Source of the DNA: Azadirachta indica | Lineage: Eukaryota; Streptophyta; Magnoliopsida; Sapindales; Meliaceae | Assembly: GCA_022749755.1 (NCBI GenBank) | Contig: CM040444.1 | Span: 6,451,009 to 6,515,008, forward strand | DNA length: 64,000 nt | Direction of reading: 5' to 3' | Shown here: positions 48,641-60,465 of the stretch, one piece after another | Position numbering within the stretch: position 1 is the stretch's first letter | How the letters are laid out: the number at the start of each line of letters is the position of its first letter | Position numbers and translations under genes: made by a program | Notes under the pieces: model-generated | The model's database searches: none | What the model saw: only the letters and a program-made list of their open reading frames with translations | What the model was told of the DNA's origin: nothing

Positions 48641-49003
48641 AAATCAAATTTATTAAAATTGTCAATGTATTAAGTTCAATTTTTTATGGCATTGGAATGG
48701 TTAGTCTCTACAGCTCACACTATTCCAGAATTTTAGAATCTTTCATTCCAACAAAAACACTTAATTATTAGTGAATTGAAAAGCATTACATGCACTTTAC
48801 TTCAAGAGTGAATAATATAACAAGAAGCCAGCCAATATATATAACATGCATGAACCCCTGTTGTATGATACATGTTTCTATCATCATTCTCTGACAACAG
48901 CATCGATCCATAGACGATCCGTCAAACGAGGAGCTGTAGTTTTTTTCACTTAAATGCCGCTTCCAGAGCTTCTCTTTGAATTAATATATAAAGAAAGAAG
49001 AAG
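48641..49003. other. 3' flank of the AGPR gene
   Basis: No coding signal. The transcript end of the AGPR gene probably lies here. I saw no canonical aataaa on the minus strand close to the stop. Confidence 0.4.
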
Positions 49004-50411
49004 TCAAGGAAACAAGGGCTGGTAGAGAAGCCCTGTATTTTCCGGAAAACCCATCATTATGTTAAGATTTTGTAGTGCTTGACCCGAAGCTCCTTTCACG
49101 AGATTATCAATGACTGATATAATTATTGCTCTTCCAGGAATTCGATCAGGAAAGACATTCATCAAACAGTAATTAGAACCTCGAACATTGCGAGTGTGAG
49201 GGACAACTCCCTTTTCCAACACCTTCACAAATTCCTCATCCTTGTAGGATATCTGTAATTGCTGGTATAAATCCTCGATTGTCTTCCCTGGAGCCATTTC
49301 TACATATATATTTGATTGCATGCCACGGATCATTGGCATTAGGTGCGGAGTGAAACTGACTGTTACCTTTGAATTAGCAGCATCAGATAGTCTTTGTTCA
49401 ATCTCTGGAACATGACGATGCCTTGTAAGACCATAAGAGTAAATGCCTTCAGCTATTTCTGAGTACAAATTTGCCTCCTCTGCACCACGTTCTGCTCCAC
49501 TCACACCAGATTTTGCATCAATAATGATGTTTTTACTTTGAATCAGATTAGACTTTATCAAGGGAACAAGAGGAAGCTGAATTGATGTTGGATAACAACC
49601 AGGATTAGCTACTAGGCCTGCATGTTTTATGTCTTCCCGCAAGATCTCTGTCAGACCATACACAGCCTCTTTCTGCAAATCTGGGGCATTATGTGATTGA
49701 CCATACCATTCTTCATACTCAGACATATTGCGCAGACGAAAGTCTGGAGAAAGATCAACAATCTTTAAACTCCTGGGAAGGCCTTTGGTGATTTCCTGAG
49801 CGGTTCCATGAGGCAAACAACAAAATGCAGCATCGACTTTCGAAAAATCTGCATCCTTGACAGAAATCATTGCAGGTAAATGTTGTGATATCAAATGAGG
49901 AAATACTGATCCAATTGATTGCCCAGCTTTCCTGTCATCAGTCATCAGAGTAATGCCGAAATGTGGATGGTTTGCAAGGAGTCGTACGATCTCTGCACCC
50001 ATGTGACCACTGGCACCAAGAAGACCAATGCGAACTTGCTTATCGGATTTTCGAGTCTTCCCATCTTCTATCTGCAAGCTTTGCGTTGGCGAAGTCGCAG
50101 ATCCTCTTATGTGAAACTTTGGTTTCTCATTTTTCTTCATTCCTCTTGTAATCTTACCTTCATCCTAAAATTCAAAAAATTAAAAAAAAAATCCAAAATA
50201 AATGCTAATATTTCACTTATCTTGTATATTTGAGTTCAGAATAACTCAGTGACATGAAAATTACTAAAGTTTAGTTCATTTCACTTGTCCACAGCATAAA
50301 AAAATATACTTCTTATATTTTCCAGAAAGAAAAAGAAACAATTTTAGAGGCACAAACCTTCCACAGACACCCTGGAGTAAAAGAAATTGAATTGAAAGTT
50401 GCAGCGTTCAT
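49004..50411 (-). CDS. N-acetyl-gamma-glutamyl-phosphate reductase, plastid
   Basis: Exon 1 (50411-50358) encodes an 18-residue start, MNAATFNSISFTPGCLWK. Exon 2 (50164-49004) follows a gtttgt donor and a tgaattttag acceptor with the frame kept. The total is 404 residues, close to plant orthologues. Residues 1-60 form a plastid transit-like region. The NADP-binding loop is at 65-71 (GLLGASGHMG region), the catalytic Cys208 is in NPGCYPT, and the HRHVPEIEQ motif with active-site His is at 267-275. It ends at a well-conserved GLLYQPLFP. The enzyme reduces N-acetylglutamyl phosphate to the semialdehyde, step three of arginine synthesis. Three usually invariant spots are altered (GASGYTG to GASGHMG, SADF to SPDF, SGAGR to SGAER), so activity is uncertain. 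An ATG in exon 2 (50140) would give a shorter form lacking the transit peptide start. Confidence 0.9.
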
Positions 50412-50492
50412 TTTCACTCAAGCTCTGCTATCAGAAGCTAATAATTACACCAAAACTGCTACTTGTAGTGAAGTAAGTTTCACATTAAACTC

Positions 50493-50501
50493 ATATTTAT
50501 A
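50493..50501 (-). promoter_or_regulatory. TATA box of the AGPR gene
   Basis: The minus strand reads tataaatat, about 82 bp upstream of the exon 1 ATG, a normal core-promoter distance. Confidence 0.55.
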
Positions 50502-50762
50502 CGGATTGAATTGGATAGTGAGGTGGGATTTGTTCGGAAAGAATAAATAAAGAAAGGCTGTTTTGAGTGACAGAGGGGTCAGAACCGAACCTTGATCAGA
50601 GCATGAATGGCAAAACCCTAGATTTTGACACTATAAGTAAATATTTTCTCTTCAGAAAAAATTTAATTAGGACACTGTATGTAAATATTTCACAAGAGAA
50701 ATGTTAAAATTTAAATTGCATTTCTATTTATGAATGTAATCAATAATAAATTATTTTATGGA

Positions 50763-51560
50763 CCGGAACAAGTTGCTTATCCAACTGTCATAAAATAAGG
50801 AGAAATTGTTCCTTAATTGATGATGAAAGAATATCATGAAACCTCTATTTACAGAAAATCTTGCATAAACATACCTTTTACTTTTCAAGCAACGACAATT
50901 TTTTTTAGTTAAATTTATGCAATTACCCTAAACTCTTTCTCATAACAAACAAAGCACAAAAACATCTAAACAAAACTTTTAATAAGAATCATAATAATAA
51001 ACTTAAGCAAAAAAATTCTATATCCAATATCATATTCTTATAATTGTTGATTTGATATGCTTTGCAAGTGAATAAACAATTAAAAGTTAGGTAATTTACT
51101 TCGTATCAAATCTTTCTTTAATTAACCAAATCATCATGTCTTTCACTTTCACTTTCTTTTTCCTTTTAAATTCCCATGATCCTATCACTTAGTTGGCATA
51201 ATGCTTTTTATTTTTCAAGCAACTCCAGTTTTTTCTTCACTTCTTTTGTCCTCATGACTCTTACCTATATTACGGTGCCCGTTAAGATTCGAAACTTGCG
51301 TGGATTCAAAGTCATTTTCAAAGGAAAAGAAAAAATGGATTAGAAATCAAGTATTGTGCACCTATAAAAACCAAGTTCTCTCTCCATTCTTGTTGCGATC
51401 AATAACAAAGACAAAGGCAAGAACCGTCTACTCCGTTGAAAGAAATGGATTGGGTAATGAATTGTTGTCCCCATACGGATCTAAACAAAGGTAATGCTCT
51501 TATGAACGAGCCTAACAAGTTCACCTTTTGCCAATCGGAAGAAAAGGAAAATCAGACAAT
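50763..51560. repeat. Duplicated block Y, copy 2
   Basis: Matches 48197-48640 at its two ends. Between them an extra stretch of about 300 bp (about 50900-51210) is bounded by two similar ttcaagcaac segments, so it arose by a local duplication or insertion. The short plus-strand frame at 51300-51494 is not supported as a gene. Confidence 0.75.
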
Positions 51561-51756
51561 ACCAACTAGGTACAACAACATCCACTGCTGCGATCAGATG
51601 CACAAAATTATGTAGATAAAAAAAAAAAGTAAACTATTGATGATGATGAGTGTATAATTTACCTAAACTAGTACACATCAAATTGTATATAGTATACTAC
51701 GGTTTTATGTCATAATTATGCCGTATATAAAAGGAATCTTCATTATATTTTTTGGT

Positions 51757-52200
51757 GTAGCTGTAAAAATATCAATAAACGAGTTCTTTTCTGTACAAAT
51801 TTTATCTCAATAGTTCAAGGTTTTTTTTTTACCTAGCTAAAAGCTTAAACTTAAAAGATAACCACAAAAACAATAATATTTGGATGGATTAATTAGAAAG
51901 TTAATTGTCGACATTATTCTTTTCTACTGTGAGCACGATGGCAGCAATTGATGCAACAAGTTGCATAACCATGATAATGGGTTATTATTACATGTAGTCC
52001 AGCAACGTTATGAAGGGAGAGGGCGAATGACAACTTAATATTACAATGAGAATTCAAACTTATCAAAGATTCTCAATACTTGTTACCAAGATGTATTAAA
52101 AAATATTGTAAATTATAATTAATGAATTAGACAGTAAAAAAATATATATATTTTAATTAATTTCAATAAAATTAAGGCAAAGAGTCCCACATTTCATATG
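51757..52200. repeat. Duplicated block X, copy 2
   Basis: Matches the two halves of 46905-47950 without the intervening MITE, so it preserves the empty site. Confidence 0.72.
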
Positions 52201-52639
52201 TAATTCTATTACATTTTAGAATAATAAATTATACATCGCTTGTGAGGGTATATCGGATTAAAGAAAAATTAAAAAATCATATTCTTTGTAACTTTTACTA
52301 ACATCTGACTGAGCTAACTACTTCTGTGAATTGAGCACTTAAAATAATATTATGGGTCTATATTAAAAAAAAAAAAAAAAGGAGAATAAAAGAAAAATTA
52401 TAAGTACTTTTTTATAATAGTTACAAAAAAAAAAGAGAGAGAAAAAAAATTCCTTTTAATTTCATGTGAGTGAGGTTTGAATCTAGAATTTCTTATACCA
52501 ATGTGAGAGATTTTATTTATTTTTAACAAAAAAATATATAATTTAGTTTTAGTTATTTAAATATTTTAAATGTGTACATTTCTTAATTTAATACTGAAAT
52601 TTATTAGTAATTACACTGGAATAAAATTAAATTTAATAG

Positions 52640-52970
52640 ATATTCAACAAGTATCTTATCCAATTGTCATAAAATGAAAAAAAAAATGTTTCTTGATTGA
52701 TGATAAAAGAATATTATGAAACCTTTATTTATAAAGAATGTCAGCATAAACATACATTTTATTTTTCCAGCAACTCCAATTTTTATTACTCAATACCAAA
52801 ATCTTAAAATTCAAAACTTGCATGGATTAGAAATCATTTAAGGAAAAAAAAAGAAGAAAGAAATGGATTAGAAATCGAATGTTGTGTACCTACAAAAAGC
52901 AAGTTCTCCTTCAGTTCTTAGTGCGACCAATCACAAAGAGAAAGGCAAGAACCTTCTACTTCGCCGTAAG
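52640..52970. repeat. Duplicated block Y, copy 3
   Basis: It begins caagtatcttatccaattgt and runs to ggcaagaaccttctact. It aligns to copies 1 and 2, which places three copies of Y around the AGPR gene. Confidence 0.75.
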
Positions 52971-53072
52971 CTATTATTTTTATTTTCCCTAATTTAATTT
53001 CTCCACTTATCTACAGGTTGAAACCAACATCATCAGCATGCAAGACAAAGAACAATAGAGACACTAATAACT

Positions 53073-53291
53073 ATGGCGCAGTTGCAGGCAACAATGAAAG
53101 TAGATCATGCCGAAGAACAAGGAAGTCAAGGTTGTTTTTCTTTTCTTTTTAATTACAATAAAAAATTTTTTGCTGATGTCGAAATGTTAATTGATTCAAC
53201 CTCGAACAACAAATTTCAATCTTCAAACTTCCCGGAAAATTTCATTCGCTTGCAACAAAACAAAGATCAAAGAAATAATTGGTCTCCTTAG
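53073..53291 (+). CDS. Unrecognised 72-residue open frame
   Basis: The frame starts MAQLQATMKVDHAEEQ and has a hydrophobic-aromatic centre (CFSFLFNYNKKFFADVEML). Codon use is ordinary and the length short. The frame stops at 53291, near where Tat retrotransposon sequence seems to begin, so it could be the first exon of a gene broken by that insertion. I cannot name a family. It follows block Y copy 3. A 41-bp gtaag...cag segment upstream (52976-53016) is too short to be a credible plant intron. Confidence 0.3.
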   Translation: MAQLQATMKVDHAEEQGSQGCFSFLFNYNKKFFADVEMLIDSTSNNKFQSSNFPENFIRLQQNKDQRNNWSP

Positions 53292-53722
53292 TGTGTGATC
53301 TTTGATGCTTAAGTTAGCAAGATTGCTTAAGAGGAGAAAATTTGTGTAAGATGAAAATTTGGCAGATTTTTGCCTTATTCTAAAGGTACATACCTTATTC
53401 TTGAAACTGCTTGAATTTTATAGGCTTATAATTCAACCACTTTGATAGATTTTTTGGCCATAATCCCCCATAATGGAAGGTAGGATGATAGGTAGTTATT
53501 GGATAGAGTGTGCCGTTGATTCCTATTATCTATGTTGTTTATGGTCAGGTGGTATTTCATTACCTGACTTGGAGTCTTTATTGATGTCGAGGTTTCACGT
53601 GATCAGAGATCCATTGCCTCGGGTAAACTGTAGGACCCGATTTTGAGCAAAGGCACTACTCAATTGTGAAATCGACTCATGTTCATCACCGAACACATTG
53701 GGTTCAGGTATTTTCTCAAACA
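53292..53722 (-). repeat. Possible 3' LTR of the right-hand Tat element
   Basis: The last part, cattgggttcaggtattttc and tcaaaca (53697-53722), resembles catgggcttaaggccatttt of the Tat element 1 LTR end. The start at 53292 (tgtgtgatc) is a guess. No partner LTR is in view. Confidence 0.35.
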
Positions 53723-54779
53723 TCAAGTTGTCAAGCTTTTAGTTAAACATAGTTTTGCTAGAAACTAAATTGTTGTTTTTTATCTCAGTCTCTCCATGCT
53801 CAACCTGAGCAGTGTCCTTTTATATTTTGAAAAATTGGTGACTTTTTAGTTTTGTGGGAATATGCCATCTCGTAGGATATGCAATGGTTATGAACAGCTT
53901 TCTTCATCATATCTTGCTTTTTGCTTATGCAAAATTCTTGCTACATGTCAACATTCAATTGGGCCACATCAACATTGGCTGCTTTAATTATCATTTTGCA
54001 TTAAAATCCCTGCTACAATCCATCCTGACCTTCATATTGAATAGTTCAGATTTAATTTGCTTGGGTACAAATTCATAACTTCACCTTCGTTTATCCATTT
54101 CCCCCATATCTCTTTTTGAAACCTTTCACAATTGTTGCAAGCTCTGTCGTTGCTTTTCGCCTACTAATTAATTCATTGCTTTATAAGTTACATATTTCAT
54201 TAATGAATCTCCCTCATTAGCAAATCTCCTCAACTGGTAAGTTCTTCATCTTTTGTTTTCTTTCTGGCCTTTATTTAAACTATTGTGCTTTGTGCAATGT
54301 GCACCTCGCGTTATGTGTTGGTCTCTCTGCGTGGATGATTTGTATAGTCTCATTTTAGGCGACGAATTTGATGATTATTTTGCTTTAATTCATTAATGTG
54401 TTAGGTGTTTTGGTCCCTATTGATTGCTTTTATTTGATTTGAAAGATTTTAGTCTGTTGTATAGTATGTTGTGGGTTTTGGAACTTACACTTGATTAGCA
54501 TGTTAGGGCATAGAAAATATTTGCATAAAAGATTACTTATGTAGATTGTATCATATTGAGGTACTAACCTGAATGCACTTCCCTAGAACTAATTTGCTTT
54601 TGAGTCTGGCAATTTTAGGGTTTATTCCTTTAGTGATTGGTTTGTTTACGTGACTTAGGCCTCATAGATTCCATCAACATGTCATCAAGGTCTTCATTTT
54701 ACGAATCTAGTACTAACTATGAGGCTTGAATAGATTGCCTCCCTTTGTTAGATGTGACTACTTATTAATTTATAATGAA

Positions 54780-56850
54780 ATCCCCTTTAATCCCTTCAGA
54801 AGTAGTTTATCCATACATTAAGACTAAAGCCTCTGAAATGAAACTTCTAAAGTTTAACATTCCCAATGCTAGGACTACCGAAGTTAAGGTACTCGAGATT
54901 GCAATTATTTTTTATAACTCTTCTAATGACATGTAAAAGAATATGGATCATCAAAGAACCAAGGTTGGAGTTCATGATGTTCTTTGACAATTAGACAATT
55001 TAGTAACTAGGCTCACTACCTGTTGTAGGGATAAAGCTGCCTCTAGCTATATAAAGGCTCCTAAGAGAGTGAAGTCATCTAATGAGATACCTGAGGTGTC
55101 ATCTTCTAGAGTAGGGAGTGGGAACGATGACATTGTGGATGATATTGAAGATGCTGATAATGAAGGAATTGAGACCGATGATGATGAGAACATCTTTGAC
55201 CCTACCAAGACAGTTAGACCATATAAGGCAAATTGGTTCACATTGTTTGTGACTCTTTTCGACCTTAGCCTATAGAAAAATTTACCAAATACTTGATGAT
55301 GTTACCCTTAAGCTACCTGAAGTAGATGAATTTCCTAGTGAACTAGAAGAGGGTGAGATAGCTTTCCACGAGGAGTTATTCCACTTCAAGCTTAGACCGC
55401 CAATTCAAAAGTACTGTGCCCGCCTATTTTATTTTTTTGAAATTCTCTAATACCAACTAAACTTGAATAGATGGCATGTGATTACTGGGCGTTTTGTGAC
55501 CTAAGCCATTGCTAGAAACCTTCCCTCGATCATTAAGGTGATTTGATATACTTACACGTTGAAGAAAAACCGAAAAAGTTACCCTAGGTTTTACCATCTT
55601 CAGAAAGAGCTATGGCCATTGATTAAAGGAACTTACTTTCTCCCAATTCCTTAATTAGTTATGGACTGTTAGCTTCCCCTCCTACTTGAGGTAAATTACT
55701 CGCCACTAGATGCGAAGCTAAGACTAGAAAAAGTAATGATTCCCCGAACTTGATTCAATTTTTGAATTATTCAATCTTCTGATCACTTTATTTCTTCTCG
55801 CAAAGAAGATGGCCTTAAAACATTTTAGAAATAGCTTTGTTGTAAGGATGCGATCTTTCTGGCAACCTTTCTGATGAAACTTTTGACTGGACCAAAAAAT
55901 TGCCACTGAAATCGGATGGTTCGAAAGATCTTTCGGCCTTAAGGGACAAAAGAAAAACCTTGGTGTCAACTCAAAGCAAACGGCATTTGAGCCCTAATTC
56001 AAAGAAAGGTTGTTGTGAATTTTTTCCCGAGAATCTCTCTTTTGAAAAGAGGGAGGATTTCACACACCTAACCTCGACCATTAGTGACCTGGGGCCGTTC
56101 ATTTTTCCAACTATTTCTGATGCCATCTAAACAAGTCAAAGGAGAAGGCAATAGAGCTCTTCCGTAAATGGGCTACCAAGCATGATCTCTGTTCACTCAG
56201 TTCTCTTGTATTTGTTTGAAACTTGTGTTTGTTTTCCTTGATGTGATTTTTTTCTTCTACAGTTGGCTTATGGCCTTTGTCTTTATAAAGATTGGGCTAA
56301 AGGAAACTTTTTCATTATTGCACTGACTCAGGAGACTATCTTGTAGCTCAAAGAGGAGAATAAGCAACTTAGGAAAAAAATTGAGGAAACCAAAAAGGGT
56401 TAGAAGCATACTGAGGCATAACTTTTCGAGGAAAGAAAGAAATGGAGTCAAGAGTGCTCCAAGCTGGAATCTTAGCCTCAGATCTGGCGGTTCAGAACGT
56501 AAAGGTAGAGAAAGAGCTAATTGCCGTAAACTAGCATATTTAGAAAGTTAAGGATGATGGAGTTGATGAAAAGGTTGGTAATATCTATAGAATCCTTCGT
56601 ATCAACGATCCAAACAATAGCATTGATTACATTTATAATGCTTTAGGTTACGCTTATCTTAAGGTAGACCTTCTTGAGGCTGAGGTTCCTAAAGACAGGA
56701 ATAAGGATTAGGTATGGACCTAGTTGGTGACGACCAAGAACTCTCTAATCCAGCTGTGTCTGAAGTTGCCCAAGATCCTTGTGGGGCTAACATCTTTGAT
56801 CAGCCTACCTTCAAGACCATCACCTACTTAATCTTGAGCAAGTGAAAGAT
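54780..56850 (+). pseudogene. Antisense ORF of the right-hand Tat element
   Basis: Broken plus-strand frames, opposite to gag-pol, match the organisation of 9.6-12.4 kb. There is an N-terminal block with LLKFNIPNARTTEVKV (about 54.85 kb) and an acidic segment with NDDIVDDIEDADNEG (about 55.13 kb). A block with KLPEVDEFPSELEEGEIAF follows (about 55.32 kb). Next come a basic frame at 55900-56130, a coiled-coil-like stretch (about 56340-56480, QLRKKIEETKKG) and a final FDQPTFKTI segment (about 56.8 kb). Stops and frameshifts interrupt it. Function unknown. Confidence 0.5.
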
Positions 56851-57271
56851 TTCCTTCTTACTTATGATTTTCACTGTAAAGCTTGCATTTCATTTGAGAT
56901 ATTTACAAACTCATGATATGTTATGTTTTTTGGTTTGTGTGAATTTTTTGCTTGAATCAATTCTTACTTTAATTCATTTATGTGCAGTTTCATATTTATA
57001 CCATTATCTTCCTAATCTTGAATTACCATTTATAATAAGTTCAGCTTTACTTCATTGGATGTTATCTAACCTAAGTTTATTTTCTTATTCAAATTACTTA
57101 ACGCCTGACTTGAAATCTTAGAATAAACTTTAAGTTGTATTTTATCGCATGACATTTTCTAAGTAACTAACATTCAACAGAAAACCTAAATTAACTATGA
57201 AATCTCTCCAAATTCTTGGTCAGGCTTGAGTTGCATTTGATCAATATTCTTTTGATTAGTGCTAGATGGCC

Positions 57272-58575
57272 TGATGAATGTTTAAAAGTGTAGATTTATC
57301 AAGAGAAATATTATGATTCACACTTAATAATGTTTTTCTATTCCCCAATAATGAAGCATATTCCTTTATATTGAATTTTAAAACATGAATTGGACTAAAT
57401 AGTTAGTTTTGCGCAGGTTTCATATAATGAGCGTATCTTTCAATCCAAATTATCAATTGATACGATTCTTGGGTTGGACAAACATAAACTCATCATTTCA
57501 CAACTTTGTAAGCTAAAGGTTGGACCAGTTCGAGCAATTAATGGGACGAAATTGGGCTTCAACAGAACTCAAGCGCATATTTGAACCAGCCCAACATGCT
57601 TTTGTATTTGGTCGGTTACCAAAAAGAGCTATCATTCTAGAAGGGCGGTGGAGAAATGCAACTTGAACATCTCTGCCTATTTTCAACACAACTCATGGTC
57701 TAAAATAGAAATAAGAGCGAGATATGGACTATTAGAAAGATGAGTCATCCACCTACAACTTTGAAGAAGGATACTTTACGAAATTCGGTGGTTTTTATGG
57801 TCAAAGATATGTTGGAACTTGGTAGAGCGTGATTAATTAGAAATTGACCAAATTATGTTCACACATATGGAATGTCTTTTGTTTTACCTATATAAAGGAA
57901 GACGTGGAAGTGAGGAGGGGGATTAGTTTTGTTTCCATTTTTATTTTCTTGTTGTAATTTGAACTTCAATTCAATGATGTATTTCTAATTTCCGAATTAG
58001 GGTTAAAGGTGAACTTTTGATGATTTTATAGTTTTGTTCTTTGATCCTTTGTTTTGTTTTTCATTGTTAATCTTTTTATTAATTGAGTACTATATTTTAC
58101 AAGTGATTTTGAATTGTTAGAAACCTTGATTCATTGTTAACAAATGGTACATTGAATGCTTGGATATTTTCTACATATCAAGAGTAAAGCAACTTATAGT
58201 TTTTCACCATCAAGTAAAAGGGAAGTCTTTTGATTTCTTTGTGCTTAAATGTGTTGTTTTCATCATCCAATTAAGATCACTTCTTTTGATTCTTAATTGT
58301 GTTTTTCTTTAAAAAAAAGGATCAAGAATAAGTTCTATACAAATCATTAAAATGGATCCCTAATGCCCTAATATACAATAATATTGAATTTAAATTTGAC
58401 AATAAGCAAATTCATTCCATTTCTTATAATATTGAAATATTTGGACTTGTAATATTTAGACTTTTGAATTTGTGGACTTAATATAACATATTCCCTGTGG
58501 ACCGACACTCGGACTTCCGAACTTTATTACTTGAGACAACCTATACTTGAGAGTTATAACTTTTAAGTTGTAGTA
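57272..58575 (+). repeat. 5' LTR of the Athila-like element
   Basis: About 1.3 kb, in the size range of Athila LTRs. Its last 720 bp (57856-58575) match 59730-60451 closely. The start is set by TG next to the tggcc target duplication. Confidence 0.82.
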
Positions 58576-58581
58576 AGTTTT

Positions 58582-58599
58582 TGGCGCCGTTGCCAGAGA
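58582..58599 (+). other. Athila-type primer-binding site (tRNA-Asp)
   Basis: The sequence tggcgccgttgccagaga lies 6 bp after the LTR. It is nearly the tRNA-Asp-complementary site used by Athila-like elements. Confidence 0.88.
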
Positions 58600-58954
58600 A
58601 TACGGTTTGTATAAAGTTTACTAGTTCTTATTTAATTTTCTTTTACTAACTTTAACCTCTAACTCTAACTCTAACTTTAACATTTTTTTTTAATTTAGTT
58701 GTTGTTATTTATTTTTATTGGGAGGCTCAGCCACCCATTTATATTTACATTATGGTTGGTTCTACATATACCACCTAATTTTTGTTGTTCATTTTGTTCA
58801 TGGTAGGCTTTGCCACCTTTCTTAATTTTTTTTATTACGTATTATATTGTTATTTTCATTTACAATAATGTTATTAAAAGGAAGGTTATACCACCTCTTT
58901 TCTTTTTTATTTGTTTTATTGTGCTAACATTTTATTTTATTATATTTTACTTTA

Positions 58955-59729
58955 TTGTGTTTTATTATTATTATTTTCATGTTTGGATGGTATCGTGATC
59001 CTCATTCTCATCGATTGGTGAAAGGTAATTCTGAAACCTCCTTTGGAAATTTGTTTGATTCATTTTCAAACTCACACACAACTAACACTATGGCTAAAAA
59101 TGAAAGTATATATGGAGAAAATGAAAATCATCATGTTCGAATTATGCGTGAATATTTGCAACCTCCTGGAAATTCATTTCTTTCATGCTTTATTTTTCCG
59201 CTTAATGCAAATAACTTCATATTTAAGCCCGGTATGATTTCTTTACTTCCTAATTTCCATGGCTTAAAGTCTGAGAGTCTTTATTTGCATTTGAAAGAAT
59301 TTGAGGAAGTATGTGCTACATTTATAGATCAAACATGTAGTGAAGAAATAATTAAGTTAAAATTGTTTCCTTTTCTTTAAAAGATAAAGCAAAAACATGG
59401 CATAATTCATTAAGACCTAGATCTATAGGCACATGGCAACAAATGCAAACCAAGTTTTTAAAGCAATTTTTTCCAATACATAAAACGAATGCTTTCAAGA
59501 GACAAATTCAAAATTTTTGTCAAAAAGGAAATGAAACCTATTTTCAATGTTTGGAAAGATTTAAAAACTTGTTGAATTCATGCCTACACCATGGTTTTGA
59601 AAAATGACGTACGATAAGTTTCTTTTATGAAGGGTTAACACCAGAGATAAAACAATTTGTTGAAACAATGTGTAATGGTGAATTTTTAGACAAAACACAG
59701 AAAAAACTTTAGAGTATTTAGATTATTTA
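58955..59729 (+). pseudogene. Athila-like gag fragment
   Basis: The frame includes FIFKPGMISLLPNFHGL, HLKEFEEVCATF and EEIIKLKLFPF, the capsid signature of plant gypsy gag. A lost base at about 59378 shifts the frame, after which KDKAKTWHNSLRP, QIQNFCQKGNETY and a last TLEYLDYL are still readable. The frame is then cut abruptly at 59729 by LTR sequence. It has no matrix or nucleocapsid completion. Confidence 0.82.
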
Positions 59730-60451
59730 TGTTCACACATGTGGAATGTCTTTTGTTTTACCTATATAAAGGAAGACATGGAAGTGAGGAGGGGGATTAG
59801 TTTTGTTTCCATTTTTATTTTCTTGTTGTAATTTGAACTTTAATTCAATGATGTATTTCTAATTTCGTAATTAGGGCTAAGAGTGAACTTTTGATGATTT
59901 TATAGTTTTGTTCTTTGATCCTTTGTTTTGTTCTTCATTGTTAATTTTTTTATTGATTGAGTACTATATTTTGCAAGTGATTTTGAATTGTTAGAAACCT
60001 TGATTCATTGTTAACAAATGGTATATTGAATGCTTGGATATTTTCTACATATCAAGAGCAAGACAACTTATAGTTTTTCACCATCAACTAAAAGGTAAGT
60101 CTTTTGATTTCTTTGTACTTAAATGTGTTGTTTTCATCATCCAATTAAGATCACTTCTTTTGATTCTTAATTGTCTTTTTCTTTAAAAAAAAAAAGATCA
60201 AGAATAACTTCTATACAAATCATTAAAATGAATCCGTAATGCCCTAATATATAATAATATTGAATTTAAATTTGATAATAAGCAAATTCACTCCATTTCT
60301 TATAATATTGGAATATTTGGACTTGTAATATTTAGACCTTTGGACTTGTGGACTTAATATAACATATTCCCTGTAGACCGACACTCGAACTTCCGAACTT
60401 TATTACTTGAGACAACCTATACTTGAAAGTTGCAACCTTTAAGTTGTAGCA
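59730..60451 (+). repeat. 3' LTR (5'-truncated) of the Athila-like element
   Basis: It matches 57856-58575 base for base apart from scattered substitutions, and ends tagca beside the second tggcc. Confidence 0.88.
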
Positions 60452-60465
60452 TGGCCATCTTCGAA

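Larger units (their letters stand above)
57272..60451 (+). mobile_element. Athila-like gypsy element, internally deleted, nested in Tat
   Basis: A full 5' LTR (57272-58575) begins TG and ends with the tagta equivalent of tagca. It is followed by a primer site (58582-58599), part of gag (58955-59729) and a 5'-truncated 3' LTR (59730-60451). A perfect 5-bp target duplication tggcc flanks the whole (57267-57271 and 60452-60456), and Tat sequence lies on both sides. The deletion removed the rest of gag, all of pol and the first about 580 bp of the 3' LTR. Confidence 0.85.

Noticed and set aside
52976..53016. Possible 5'-UTR intron before the 53073 frame
   Set aside because: Only 41 bp between gtaag and cag, below the usual minimum for plant introns.
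57856..58575. A 720-bp LTR pair starting at tgttcacacat
   Set aside because: The flanking five bases do not match (aatta versus tggcc), whereas the longer start at 57272 gives a perfect tggcc duplication.
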